Origin: SZUA-584 sp964607965
GTDB lineage: Bacteria; Bacillota; Clostridia; Christensenellales; SZUA-584
NCBI GenBank assembly: GCA_964607965.1
Contig: CAZSMH010000088.1
Span: 1-5,323, forward strand
Length of the DNA: 5,323 nucleotides
Direction of reading: 5' to 3'
Shown: positions 1 through 5,323 of the stretch, piece by piece
Layout: every line of letters begins with the position of its first letter
Position numbering within the stretch: the stretch's first letter is position 1
Position numbers and translations under genes: made by a program
The notes under the pieces: model-generated
Database searches by the model: none
Told to the model about the DNA's origin: nothing
The model's input: the letters and a program-made list of their open reading frames with translations, nothing else

Positions 1-1
1 A

Positions 2-124
2 GGTGTAGTTATTGCGTGCGGCGTTACGGTGGGCGTATTCTGGAAAAAAATAAAGCTATTCTTTAAGAACAAAAAGATAGAAAACCTCGAAAAATCATTG
101 TCCAAGAAAGCGGACAAACAATAA
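2..124 (+). CDS. C-terminal end of a membrane-anchored protein (partial)
   Basis: This open frame has no start in the window and ends at TAA (122-124), leaving 40 residues of a gene that begins to the left. The visible part starts with a short hydrophobic stretch (GVVIACGVTVGVFW), followed by a lysine-rich amphipathic tail (KKIKLFFKNKKIENLEKSL). That is the usual look of a last transmembrane helix with a positively charged cytoplasmic tail. No family can be named from so little. It ends 37 bases before the ABC transporter ATPase with no terminator between, so it may share that transcript. Coding is inferred from composition and from the fit of its stop to the next gene's ribosome binding site. 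Confidence 0.5.
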   Translation, partial: GVVIACGVTVGVFWKKIKLFFKNKKIENLEKSLSKKADKQ

Positions 125-150
125 GCTGTTTTAAGCGGACAGCGCTGACG

Positions 151-156
151 GGAGGT
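151..156 (+). promoter_or_regulatory. Ribosome binding site for a TTG start
   Basis: GGAGGT lies five bases before the TTG at 162. It is a near-perfect anti-16S match at a workable distance, and it decides the start of the ATPase gene. No ATG is available in that frame at a better position. Confidence 0.7.
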
Positions 157-161
157 CGGAG

Positions 162-887
162 TTGAGCGCCATAATTATTGATAATCTGACAAAGAAGTAT
201 GGTGAACTTACTGCAGTGGATAACCTTTGCTTGTCCATAAAGGAAGGTGAGCTTTTTACTCTTCTCGGCTTAAACGGTGCGGGCAAGACAACCGCAATTA
301 AGATGCTGTCCTGTCTTACTAAGCCGACGAGCGGGGACGCAGTTCTGCTTGGAGACAGCATAATTAAAAATCTGCAGCTTATTAAACAAAAGACAAACAT
401 TTCCCCGCAAGAGACAGCAGTGGCTCCCAATTTAACTGTCACGGAAAACCTGGAACTTATTGCGGGTATTTATGGTCAGGACAGCAAAGCCGCAAAGCAA
501 AGCGCACGGAATATAGCAGAGCAATTCGGCCTTGATGGGATTATTGGCAAGAAGGCAAAAACTTTATCCGGCGGTATGCAGCGGCGCCTAAGCATCGCAA
601 TGGCTCTGATTTCCAAACCAAAGATTTTGTTTTTGGATGAACCGACGCTGGGCCTTGATGTATTGGCCCGCCGTGAATTATGGTCTTCCATTAAGGCTCT
701 CAAAGGCAAAGTCACCATTATTATGACGACACATTATATGGAAGAAGCTGAAGCGTTGTCAAACCGTATAGGTGTTATGTCAAGCGGCAAACTGCTCGCT
801 ATGGGTACGGTGCAGGAACTTACTGCGCAGACGGGGACAAGCAAACTGGAAGACGCTTTTATCGTGCTGGCGGGAGGTGAAATATGA
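162..887 (+). CDS. ABC transporter ATP-binding protein (ABC-2 exporter, DrrA/CcmA-like)
   Basis: This is the cytoplasmic ATPase of an ABC-2 type exporter, which hydrolyses ATP to drive the permease encoded next to it. All nucleotide-binding motifs are present in a 241-residue protein: an A-loop tyrosine (Y13), Walker A GLNGAGKT (36-43), Q-loop glutamine (Q83, in SPQET), signature LSGGMQ (135-140), Walker B ILFLDE with catalytic E160, D-loop GLD (164-166) and H-loop H191 (TTHYMEEAE). It is one domain with a short tail, the usual size for DrrA-like ATPases, and the ending (LEDAF..L.GG) is typical of that group. It starts with TTG behind a strong ribosome binding site, and its stop overlaps the permease start by four bases (ATGA), implying translational coupling. 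The substrate cannot be read from the sequence; drugs, peptides, lipids or polysaccharide precursors are all possible. Family assignment is very secure; the role is general. Confidence 0.96.
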   Translation: MSAIIIDNLTKKYGELTAVDNLCLSIKEGELFTLLGLNGAGKTTAIKMLSCLTKPTSGDAVLLGDSIIKNLQLIKQKTNISPQETAVAPNLTVTENLELIAGIYGQDSKAAKQSARNIAEQFGLDGIIGKKAKTLSGGMQRRLSIAMALISKPKILFLDEPTLGLDVLARRELWSSIKALKGKVTIIMTTHYMEEAEALSNRIGVMSSGKLLAMGTVQELTAQTGTSKLEDAFIVLAGGEI

Positions 888-1633
888 GAGCTTACATATT
901 CGCAAAGCGCAACGTAAAAGAAATACTGCGGGATCCCCTAAACCTTTTCTTTGGGCTTGCATTTCCATTGGTATTGCTGCTGCTGTTTTCAATAATAAAT
1001 TCCAATTTGCCTGCGGAAGCGCAGAATGAGATGTTTGCGCCGGCTCAGATAACTCCCGGAGTGGCGATGTTCGGTACGATGTTTATGGCGTTGTTTTCGG
1101 GAATGCTGCTGTCAAAGGACAGAGGCTCATCGTTTCTTTTAAGGTTGTTCAACTCTCCGATGCGTTCGGTTGATTTTATATTGGGATATACGCTTCCGAT
1201 GATTATTTTCGCTGCAGCGCAAGCAATAATTACTTTTACAATCGCGGTATTCCTTGGGCTGCCCTTAACACTCAGCATTTTGTTTGCCATAGCGGTTATA
1301 ATACCAATCACAGTTTTATTTGTTGGTATTGGCTTGTTGTGCGGTAGTATTATGAACGAAAAGGCTGTAGGCGGTATTTGCGGAGCGTTACTCGTAAATG
1401 TGGCGGTATGGCTTTCAGGCATATGGTTTCCGCTGGATTTTGTTGGTGGAATGTTAAAAACAATTGCCAATATTCTGCCTTTCTACCATGCCGCAGAAAT
1501 GACACGGAAGGCTCTAAACGGTGAGTACGGCGAAATACTCCCTCATTTAGTAATAGTACTCGCCTATACTATTGTGATTTATATGCTGGCAGTAATTGCA
1601 TTCAGACAAAAAATGCACGGAGACAAAACATAA
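884..1633 (+). CDS. ABC-2 type transporter permease
   Basis: This is the membrane half of the exporter. The 249-residue protein shows about six hydrophobic helices near residues 22-39, 58-76, 100-124, 130-154, 162-182 and 222-241, the standard ABC-2 permease fold. Family-typical features are the N-terminal RDPLNLFF segment leading into helix 1, the polar stretch after helix 2 (SKDRGSSFLLRLFNSPM, 77-93) and the SGIWFPLD...ILPFYHA motif (178-203), which corresponds to the conserved pre-helix-6 region. It starts at ATG 884 behind GGGAGGTGA (872-880), overlapping the ATPase stop. The two genes therefore make a minimal two-gene exporter that would work as a dimer of each subunit. No regulator gene sits beside it, and the substrate is unknown. 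The frame is intact. Confidence 0.94.
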   Translation: MRAYIFAKRNVKEILRDPLNLFFGLAFPLVLLLLFSIINSNLPAEAQNEMFAPAQITPGVAMFGTMFMALFSGMLLSKDRGSSFLLRLFNSPMRSVDFILGYTLPMIIFAAAQAIITFTIAVFLGLPLTLSILFAIAVIIPITVLFVGIGLLCGSIMNEKAVGGICGALLVNVAVWLSGIWFPLDFVGGMLKTIANILPFYHAAEMTRKALNGEYGEILPHLVIVLAYTIVIYMLAVIAFRQKMHGDKT

Positions 1634-1655
1634 ATGCATAATATGGCCGGCATTT
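1632..1655 (+). terminator. Weak hairpin with T-run after the exporter operon
   Basis: AAATGC (1632-1637) can pair with GCATTT (1650-1655) around a 12-base loop, and the T-run continues to 1657. The stem is only six pairs with two G-C pairs, and it starts inside the permease stop codon, so it would be a poor intrinsic terminator. A second short ATGC/GCAT pair (1661-1664 with 1675-1678) follows directly. It is the only T-tailed hairpin near the end of the exporter operon. Confidence 0.25.
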
Positions 1656-1680
1656 TTAATATGCTTGGCAGATAGCATTT

Positions 1681-1729
1681 AGATACTTAATCAGATTTAT
1701 TAAAGCTTTTATTGCGTAAAAAAGTATCT
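1681..1729. repeat. Inverted repeat, 8-bp arms, 33-base spacer
   Basis: AGATACTT (1681-1688) is perfectly complementary in inverted order to AAGTATCT (1722-1729). The spacer contains a small AAAGCTTT palindrome. There is no clear T-run after the right arm, so it is not a standard terminator. It may be a loose transcript structure, an operator pair, or chance in AT-rich DNA. Confidence 0.35.
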
Positions 1730-1990
1730 TATTACAGATGCTTTTTATAACATATGCGCTGTAAATATCATGGCTTGTATACGTTTATTGAAATCAGCAT
1801 TACAAAGTCGCATATTGTTATCCTATCGTCAGCTTCCGGGCTCTATAATATTAATACCGTTTCCGGTAGTATTGCTCTTTGCAGAGAGAGAATCAGTCAA
1901 TGATACCCGATTTTTATAAGATATAACTGTAAAGACTATTTATTTTTTTAAAAACGCAAGTAAAAAGCAAATATCCTTTTTAGTCTTTTT

Positions 1991-2015
1991 TATGTTATTA
2001 ATGTGTGATAACATA
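1991..2015. promoter_or_regulatory. Candidate operator: 8-bp inverted repeat at the hflK promoter
   Basis: TATGTTAT (1991-1998) and ATAACATA (2008-2015) form perfect inverted arms around a 9-base spacer. The two half-site centres are 17 bases apart, more than one but less than two helix turns. The repeat spans the proposed -35 element and most of the spacer before the -10, where a bound dimeric repressor would block RNA polymerase. No T-run follows, which argues against a terminator. The function is inference from symmetry and position. Confidence 0.45.
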
Positions 2016-2023
2016 GATACAAT
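1995..2023 (+). promoter_or_regulatory. Candidate sigma-A promoter for hflKC
   Basis: TTATTA (1995-2000) is 17 bases from TACAAT (2018-2023). The -10 matches the consensus at five of six positions; the -35 is weak (three of six). A T-rich stretch just upstream (1975-1991) could help polymerase binding. An alternative is an extended -10 (TGT before GATAAC, 2004-2012). Either would start transcription shortly before the ribosome binding site. Confidence 0.4.
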
Positions 2024-2030
2024 TTCAAAT

Positions 2031-2037
2031 AAGGAAG
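2031..2037 (+). promoter_or_regulatory. Ribosome binding site for hflK (TTG start)
   Basis: AAGGAAG lies ten bases before TTG 2048. An in-frame TGA at 2039-2041 excludes any earlier start, and no other common start codon occurs between them, so TTG is the first available start. The ATG at 2040 is in a different frame. Confidence 0.6.
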
Positions 2038-2047
2038 TGATGTATTT

Positions 2048-3007
2048 TTGGACATTCGGAATATTGACTGGAAAAAGGCGAAGAAAATAGTAGTGGGGTT
2101 AATAGTTGCATTAATAGTAATTATTGCTGCCGCAACGTGCTGGTATACTGTGGATGACAAGCAGAGGGGAGTGGTTACCACTTTCGGAAAGGTGACTGAC
2201 ATCAACGATGCGGGCATTCATTTTAAGCTGCCTTTCGGCATACAGCAGGTATATAAGGTAGACGTAAATGTCTATCAAAAGATAGAACTCGGCTACCGCT
2301 CAGACGAAGAGAGCCCAACCGGGTATGTGCTGGTAAGCGATGAAAGCAAGATGATAACAGGGGACTACAACATCGTTAACGTAGAGTTTTTTGTAGAATA
2401 CAAGATTTCGGACCCTGAAAAATATCTGTTCTCATCGTACGAACCCGAACTGATACTGCGCAATCTTATACAAAGCCAAGTCAGAAATGTTGTAGGGTCA
2501 ACGAATGTGGACTCTGTGCTTACAACCGGAAAAGAGCTTATACAGCAGCAGGTCAAGGAGCTTATTACTGACGTGCTTGCCAAATACGATATAGGGCTTA
2601 TGCTGACAGACGTAAAAATACAGGACAGCGAGCCGCCGACAGAAGAGGTAACTGCTGCGTTCAAGGAAGTTGAGACTGCCAAGCAGGGTGCGGAAACCGT
2701 TGTTAACCAGGCGAGAGCGTATGAAAACGCTCAGCTTCCCGAAGCGCAGGCTCAAGCGGATAAGCTGCTTCGCAACGCCGAATACTTAAAGCAAAGCCGC
2801 ATCAACGAAGCCGTGGAGAGAATCGCTTTGTTTGAAGCGATGTATACAGAATACGCAAACAACCCGCCAATAACGCGTGCGCGTATGTACTATGAGGTAA
2901 TAACTCGGTTGCTGCCGGACGTCAAAATCTATATCAACACGTCCGAAGGAGGGGTGGATATGATGCTGCCACTTGAAAGCTTTATGGCGTCAACGGAGGG
3001 AAATTAA
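2048..3007 (+). CDS. hflK: HflK, SPFH/band-7 membrane protein (FtsH protease modulator)
   Basis: In well-studied bacteria HflK pairs with HflC to build a large membrane-anchored cage around FtsH hexamers and restrain degradation of membrane proteins. The 319-residue product begins with a basic segment (WKKAKK), then one membrane helix at about 14-34, then the band-7 domain. Recognisable features are DDKQRGVVTTFGKV (36-49), AGIHFKLPF (55-63), the HflK-typical MITGDYNIVNVEF segment (102-114), SEPPTEEVTAAF (194-205), and a long alanine/glutamine-rich helix (about 205-265) that forms the cage wall in known structures. The TRARMYYEV stretch (276-284) and the VKIYI strand near the end also fit HflK. 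It is clearly shorter than the E. coli protein (419 residues, from memory) and lacks the glycine-rich N-terminal extension. hflC follows one base after its stop. FtsH is not encoded here, so the partner is inferred from the family. Confidence 0.93.
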   Translation: MDIRNIDWKKAKKIVVGLIVALIVIIAAATCWYTVDDKQRGVVTTFGKVTDINDAGIHFKLPFGIQQVYKVDVNVYQKIELGYRSDEESPTGYVLVSDESKMITGDYNIVNVEFFVEYKISDPEKYLFSSYEPELILRNLIQSQVRNVVGSTNVDSVLTTGKELIQQQVKELITDVLAKYDIGLMLTDVKIQDSEPPTEEVTAAFKEVETAKQGAETVVNQARAYENAQLPEAQAQADKLLRNAEYLKQSRINEAVERIALFEAMYTEYANNPPITRARMYYEVITRLLPDVKIYINTSEGGVDMMLPLESFMASTEGN

Positions 3008-3008
3008 C

Positions 3009-3893
3009 ATGAATAAGAAAATAATCAGAGTCATTACGTCAGTAATCATTATCATAGCGGTTATAGTGCTTGCATCCAGCTTCTATGTCGTTCAGGAAAA
3101 CGAATATGCTTGTATGGTCAGGTTTTCTAAAATAATAGACACGAAGGATTCGCCCGGGATATACTTTAAGACTCCGTTCGTGGACACAATAAGAATGTTC
3201 CCCAAGGCGATAATGTTCTATGATATTTCACCTTCCGAAGTGCTGACAGCCGACAAGCAGAACATGACGGTGGACAGTTATGTGCTGTGGCGTATATCAG
3301 AGCCGTTAAAGTTCTTCCAGACACTCGGCAGTGTCAGCGCTGCAGAGGAGAGGCTTGATACCATGACGTATAATGCGTTTAAAAATATAATGGGTACGCT
3401 TGAACAACGCGATATAATCAATCAGGACGACCCTTCAGAGAGAAACGACATATACGCCGGCATATCGTCAAGCGTGGATGCTATAGCCAATAACTACGGC
3501 ATCGATGTTGTGGACGTCAAGATTAAAAGGTTTGATCTGCCTGAAGCGAATGAACAGGCAGTATTTTTGCGCATGATCTCAGAACGCAACCAGATTTCCG
3601 AGAAATTTACGGCTGACGGCGAATACTTGGCCTCTGTTATACGCAACGATGTAGATAAGCAGGTCGGTATAATTATCTCGAACGCCGAAGCTGAAGCGGC
3701 AAAAATATCTGCCGAAGGCGAGCAGGAATATATGAGTATGCTTGCAAAGGCTTATGATTCGGCTGACAAGCGCGAGTTTTACCAGTATATGCTGGCATTA
3801 AACGCTCTTGAAGCGTCACTTGGCGGCGATGATAAAACTGTGATACTAGGCAGCGATTCTTTTCTGGCAAAGCTGCTTACAGGTATTCAATAG
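3009..3893 (+). CDS. hflC: HflC, SPFH/band-7 membrane protein (FtsH protease modulator)
   Basis: This is the partner of HflK in the FtsH-regulating membrane complex. The start is ATG 3009, eight bases after GGAGGG (2995-3000) and one base after the hflK stop; an in-frame ATG at 2973 would overlap hflK and lacks that spacing. The 294-residue protein has one membrane helix (about 8-27), then VVQENEYACMVRF (27-39) and SPGIYFKTPF (48-57). The HflC-typical TADKQNMTVDSYVLWRI segment (80-96) follows, directly ahead of SEPLKFF. The second half carries the long helix with ISEKFTADGEYLA and alternating Ala/Glu residues (NAEAEAAKISAEGEQE), then DKREFYQYMLALNALE and a final TVILGSDSFLAKLL strand/helix, all in the usual HflC order. 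It is somewhat shorter than the E. coli protein. The pair is certainly co-transcribed, and a strong terminator follows. Confidence 0.93.
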   Translation: MNKKIIRVITSVIIIIAVIVLASSFYVVQENEYACMVRFSKIIDTKDSPGIYFKTPFVDTIRMFPKAIMFYDISPSEVLTADKQNMTVDSYVLWRISEPLKFFQTLGSVSAAEERLDTMTYNAFKNIMGTLEQRDIINQDDPSERNDIYAGISSSVDAIANNYGIDVVDVKIKRFDLPEANEQAVFLRMISERNQISEKFTADGEYLASVIRNDVDKQVGIIISNAEAEAAKISAEGEQEYMSMLAKAYDSADKREFYQYMLALNALEASLGGDDKTVILGSDSFLAKLLTGIQ

Positions 3894-3918
3894 GCTGTTT
3901 ATTTGTTAATTATAAAGA

Positions 3919-3961
3919 ATACTAATACAAAGGCGGCTAAAGGCCGCTTTTGTATTAGTAT
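3919..3961. terminator. Long, probably bidirectional intrinsic terminator after hflC
   Basis: Two 20-base arms (3919-3938 and 3942-3961) pair around an AAA loop with only two G-T wobbles. The GC-rich core (GGCGGC with GCCGC) is followed on the plus strand by TTTTGTATT, and the minus strand also runs into T-rich DNA. It lies 25 bases after the hflC stop and ends the hflKC transcript. Confidence 0.88.
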
Positions 3962-3964
3962 GAG

Positions 3965-3994
3965 TAAGTGTTCCTATTACAATTGTAACACTTA
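3965..3994. repeat. Nested dyad in the hflC-receptor gap
   Basis: TAAGTGTT (3965-3972) and AACACTTA (3987-3994) are perfect inverted arms with a 14-base spacer. Overlapping the right arm is the 12-base perfect palindrome TTACAATTGTAA (3977-3988). No T-run follows, so it is not an obvious terminator. It begins four bases after the hflC terminator and could be a protein-binding site, but it lies about 105 bases upstream of the receptor promoter proposed here. Confidence 0.4.
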
Positions 3995-4098
3995 AATATA
4001 CAGTGAGTAAAAAAACGGCTGATACATAACCAAAGGCGCAAATCAGGCAGCATAATAACGTTTAAACATGTTAAATTCGGGTATTAATACCAATAGTA

Positions 4099-4127
4099 AT
4101 GACATTATTAATTGTATTTTATATACA
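4099..4127 (+). promoter_or_regulatory. Candidate sigma-A promoter for the soluble receptor gene
   Basis: ATGACA (4099-4104, five of six to TTGACA) is separated by 17 bases from TATACA (4122-4127, four of six to TATAAT). Transcription would start near 4134, giving a leader of about 36 bases. The -35 sits just downstream of a GTATTAATAC palindrome (4081-4090). No match to the flagellar sigma-28 consensus was seen, which is notable for a chemoreceptor-like gene. Confidence 0.5.
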
Positions 4128-4169
4128 GTCTTAACTTCGGACTTTTTGTTTTAATGAAAGGAGACTAGA

Positions 4170-5323
4170 ATGATAAACGGATCAGATGAGTTTATCAAAA
4201 AGATAGCCGACTGGGATTTAGAATCAGAAATCGACCTCTCGATTAATGATTCGGTGGATGCGAAAGTTTACAAACAATTGCAGGATCATTTTAAAAGGTT
4301 TTTTCTTTACTTTGACAATATATCGCGTATTTCTAAACAACTTGATGTAGTTGTGCAGGATTTTATGGCAGAAGCCGGCCAGATAGAGCAAGTAGCGGTT
4401 ATACTAAAAGAAGGCGCCAGCCGGCAAACGAAAGATATTCAAAAAAGCACGAAGCTTATTGAAGATTTTACGGATAAGATAAAAGAAATCTACGAAAAAT
4501 CGCGCAAAACCATTTCACTCGCTTATGATATGCAGGAAAATAATAAAAACGTGCATGAATCTGTTGAGCAGCTTGTATTAAATCAGCAGAGAAACGATGT
4601 AGCTATCGAGGAAATCTATAAGGTTATCAAAAATCTTATAGATAAGACTCAGATAATAGGCGATATAACAAAGCTTATTGAGAAGATAGCAAGCGAGACT
4701 AATATACTGGGTCTTAATGCAAAGGTTGAGGCGGTGCATGCCGGAGCGGCAGGAAAAGGGTTCGCCGTCGTAGCTGAGGAAATTCAGCGTCTTTCCAGAG
4801 AGAGTAAGGAAGCAAGCTCAAACATAAGCGACACCATTGACAGTGTGACAGAAGAGATAGACTTGCTTAAGAGCGTTACCCAGAAATCTCAAGGCATATT
4901 CGAGGCTCAGAGGGAATCGGTCAATGAGGTCAGCAGCGTCTGTGAAAAAAACAGCGAGTTTATCAATACCTATATCAATGAGCAGGAAAGCGTTAACTTG
5001 GCGTTCGAAAAAATTAAAGAAGACGAGGATATACTGGCTAAGTCCATATCGGATATTTTTTCATCGGTCAGAGACATTTCTGCAACCGCGCATGAAATAA
5101 CCAGCTTAACGTATAACCAAAACAATTCGATTACGCAGCTTAATAAGTTGGACGAGGACCTAGCATCGGATATTTCCTCCGCCAATCAGCACCATCAGGA
5201 TATCCGAGTATTACGGGAAACCGTTCCTAAACGGAAAATAGGCATGATATTCGACATGGAAACTGACTTTTTTATACCGACAAAGAGGGATGCGGTAAAA
5301 GCTGCTGATATTTACGGATATGA
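4170..5323 (+). CDS. Soluble methyl-accepting chemotaxis-like receptor with C-terminal binding-protein-like domain (partial)
   Basis: The frame opens at ATG 4170, six bases after AAAGGAG (4157-4163), and is still open at the window edge after 384 codons. There is no signal peptide or transmembrane helix, so the product should be cytoplasmic. Residues 1-40 are a polar leader; about 40-165 and 210-350 are long, mostly helical arms. Between them is the chemoreceptor hairpin tip: ASETNILGLNAKVEAVHAG (174-192), then GKGFAVVAEEIQRLSRES (195-212), the region that contacts the CheA kinase and CheW in canonical receptors. After the returning arm, residues 356-384 (KIGMIFD, TDFFIPTKRDAV, KAADIYGY) look like the first strand and helix of a type 1 periplasmic-binding-protein fold of the RbsB/Peripla_BP_4 kind. 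The rest of that domain is outside the window. No HAMP domain is evident. The MCP assignment is secure; the binding domain is inference from about 30 residues. It has its own promoter and follows a terminator. The likely role is sensing an intracellular sugar-like ligand and signalling to chemotaxis or another CheA-like kinase. Confidence 0.85.
   Translation, partial: MINGSDEFIKKIADWDLESEIDLSINDSVDAKVYKQLQDHFKRFFLYFDNISRISKQLDVVVQDFMAEAGQIEQVAVILKEGASRQTKDIQKSTKLIEDFTDKIKEIYEKSRKTISLAYDMQENNKNVHESVEQLVLNQQRNDVAIEEIYKVIKNLIDKTQIIGDITKLIEKIASETNILGLNAKVEAVHAGAAGKGFAVVAEEIQRLSRESKEASSNISDTIDSVTEEIDLLKSVTQKSQGIFEAQRESVNEVSSVCEKNSEFINTYINEQESVNLAFEKIKEDEDILAKSISDIFSSVRDISATAHEITSLTYNQNNSITQLNKLDEDLASDISSANQHHQDIRVLRETVPKRKIGMIFDMETDFFIPTKRDAVKAADIYGY

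Larger units (their letters stand above)
1634..2047. other. Gene-free AT-rich intergenic region before hflK
   Basis: About 414 bases separate the exporter permease from hflK, and no convincing gene lies in them on either strand. The only plus-strand frames that open here are short and lack ribosome binding sites. The region holds weak hairpins near 1632-1678, a widely spaced inverted repeat (1681-1729), and a small perfect stem-loop TACCG/CGGTA around TTTC (1855-1868). It also has a TATAAT hexamer (1844-1849) without a good -35 partner and a possible TTGAAA-N17-CATATT pair (1788-1816). The last 60 bases look like the real hflK promoter region. Confidence 0.6.

Noticed and set aside
1045..1470. 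Minus-strand open frame of 141 codons inside the permease gene
   Set aside because: It is antisense to an intact, motif-bearing ABC-2 permease, has no family resemblance, and its hydrophobic and polar pattern mirrors the real gene.
1634..1675. 13-codon frame directly after the permease stop, with three in-frame ATGs
   Set aside because: It is very short, has no ribosome binding site, and its ATGC/GCAT pattern is better explained by the hairpin arms.
1844..1849. Perfect TATAAT as a promoter for hflK
   Set aside because: No acceptable -35 lies 16-18 bases upstream (the nearest TTGTTA is 23 away), and it would leave an unusually long leader. The site at 1995-2023 is better placed.
1754..1903. 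Plus-strand frame of 49 codons opening with ATG in the gap before hflK
   Set aside because: It has no ribosome binding site, no recognisable motif or membrane segment, a stop two codons upstream, and lies in AT-rich structured DNA. A chance frame is more likely.
2040..2042. ATG right after the hflK ribosome binding site
   Set aside because: It is in a different reading frame from hflK and sits too close to the AAGGAAG site; the coding frame begins with TTG 2048.
2973..3008. Earlier in-frame ATG for hflC adding 12 residues
   Set aside because: It would overlap the hflK coding end by 35 bases and has no ribosome binding site at proper distance. GGAGGG at 2995-3000 points to ATG 3009, and the normal HflC N-terminus begins there.
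4970..5185. Minus-strand open frame of 71 codons inside the receptor gene
   Set aside because: It is the shadow of the helical return arm of the chemoreceptor domain; the plus-strand frame is continuous and carries clear family motifs.

Overview
The window looks like chromosomal DNA from a low- to mid-GC Gram-positive bacterium, most likely a member of the Clostridia. The reasons are strong AGGAGG-type ribosome binding sites, two TTG starts, free use of ATA codons, AT-rich intergenic DNA, and family-level resemblances (a compact DrrA-like ABC exporter, short HflK/HflC, a soluble chemoreceptor). This assignment is inference; there is no rRNA or other marker gene. Every supported gene lies on the plus strand.

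Layout. Positions 2-124 hold the tail of a small or membrane-anchored protein that enters from the left. Next is an ABC-2 type exporter: an ATPase (162-887) and its six-helix permease (884-1633), joined by an ATGA start/stop overlap. A gene-free stretch of about 414 bases (1634-2047) follows. It contains weak hairpins, a widely spaced inverted repeat and, just before the next gene, a plausible promoter with an 8-bp inverted repeat (1991-2015) lying across it. Then come hflK (2048-3007) and hflC (3009-3893), one base apart. They encode the SPFH/band-7 pair that in other bacteria forms the membrane complex regulating the FtsH protease. A long, probably bidirectional terminator (3919-3961) closes this operon.

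After a roughly 200-base gap with another dyad and a good sigma-A-like promoter (4099-4127), a gene starts at 4170 and runs off the right edge. Its product has no signal peptide or transmembrane helix. It has a chemoreceptor (MCP) signalling hairpin and then, at residues 356-384, what looks like the first strand and helix of a sugar-binding-protein-like (type 1 periplasmic binding protein) domain. If so, it is a cytoplasmic receptor with its ligand domain placed after the signalling domain, and with several changes in the normally near-invariant signalling tip. This is the most interesting item in the window.

The three modules (exporter, HflKC, soluble receptor) appear to be separate transcription units. 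Nothing in the sequence shows that they work together.
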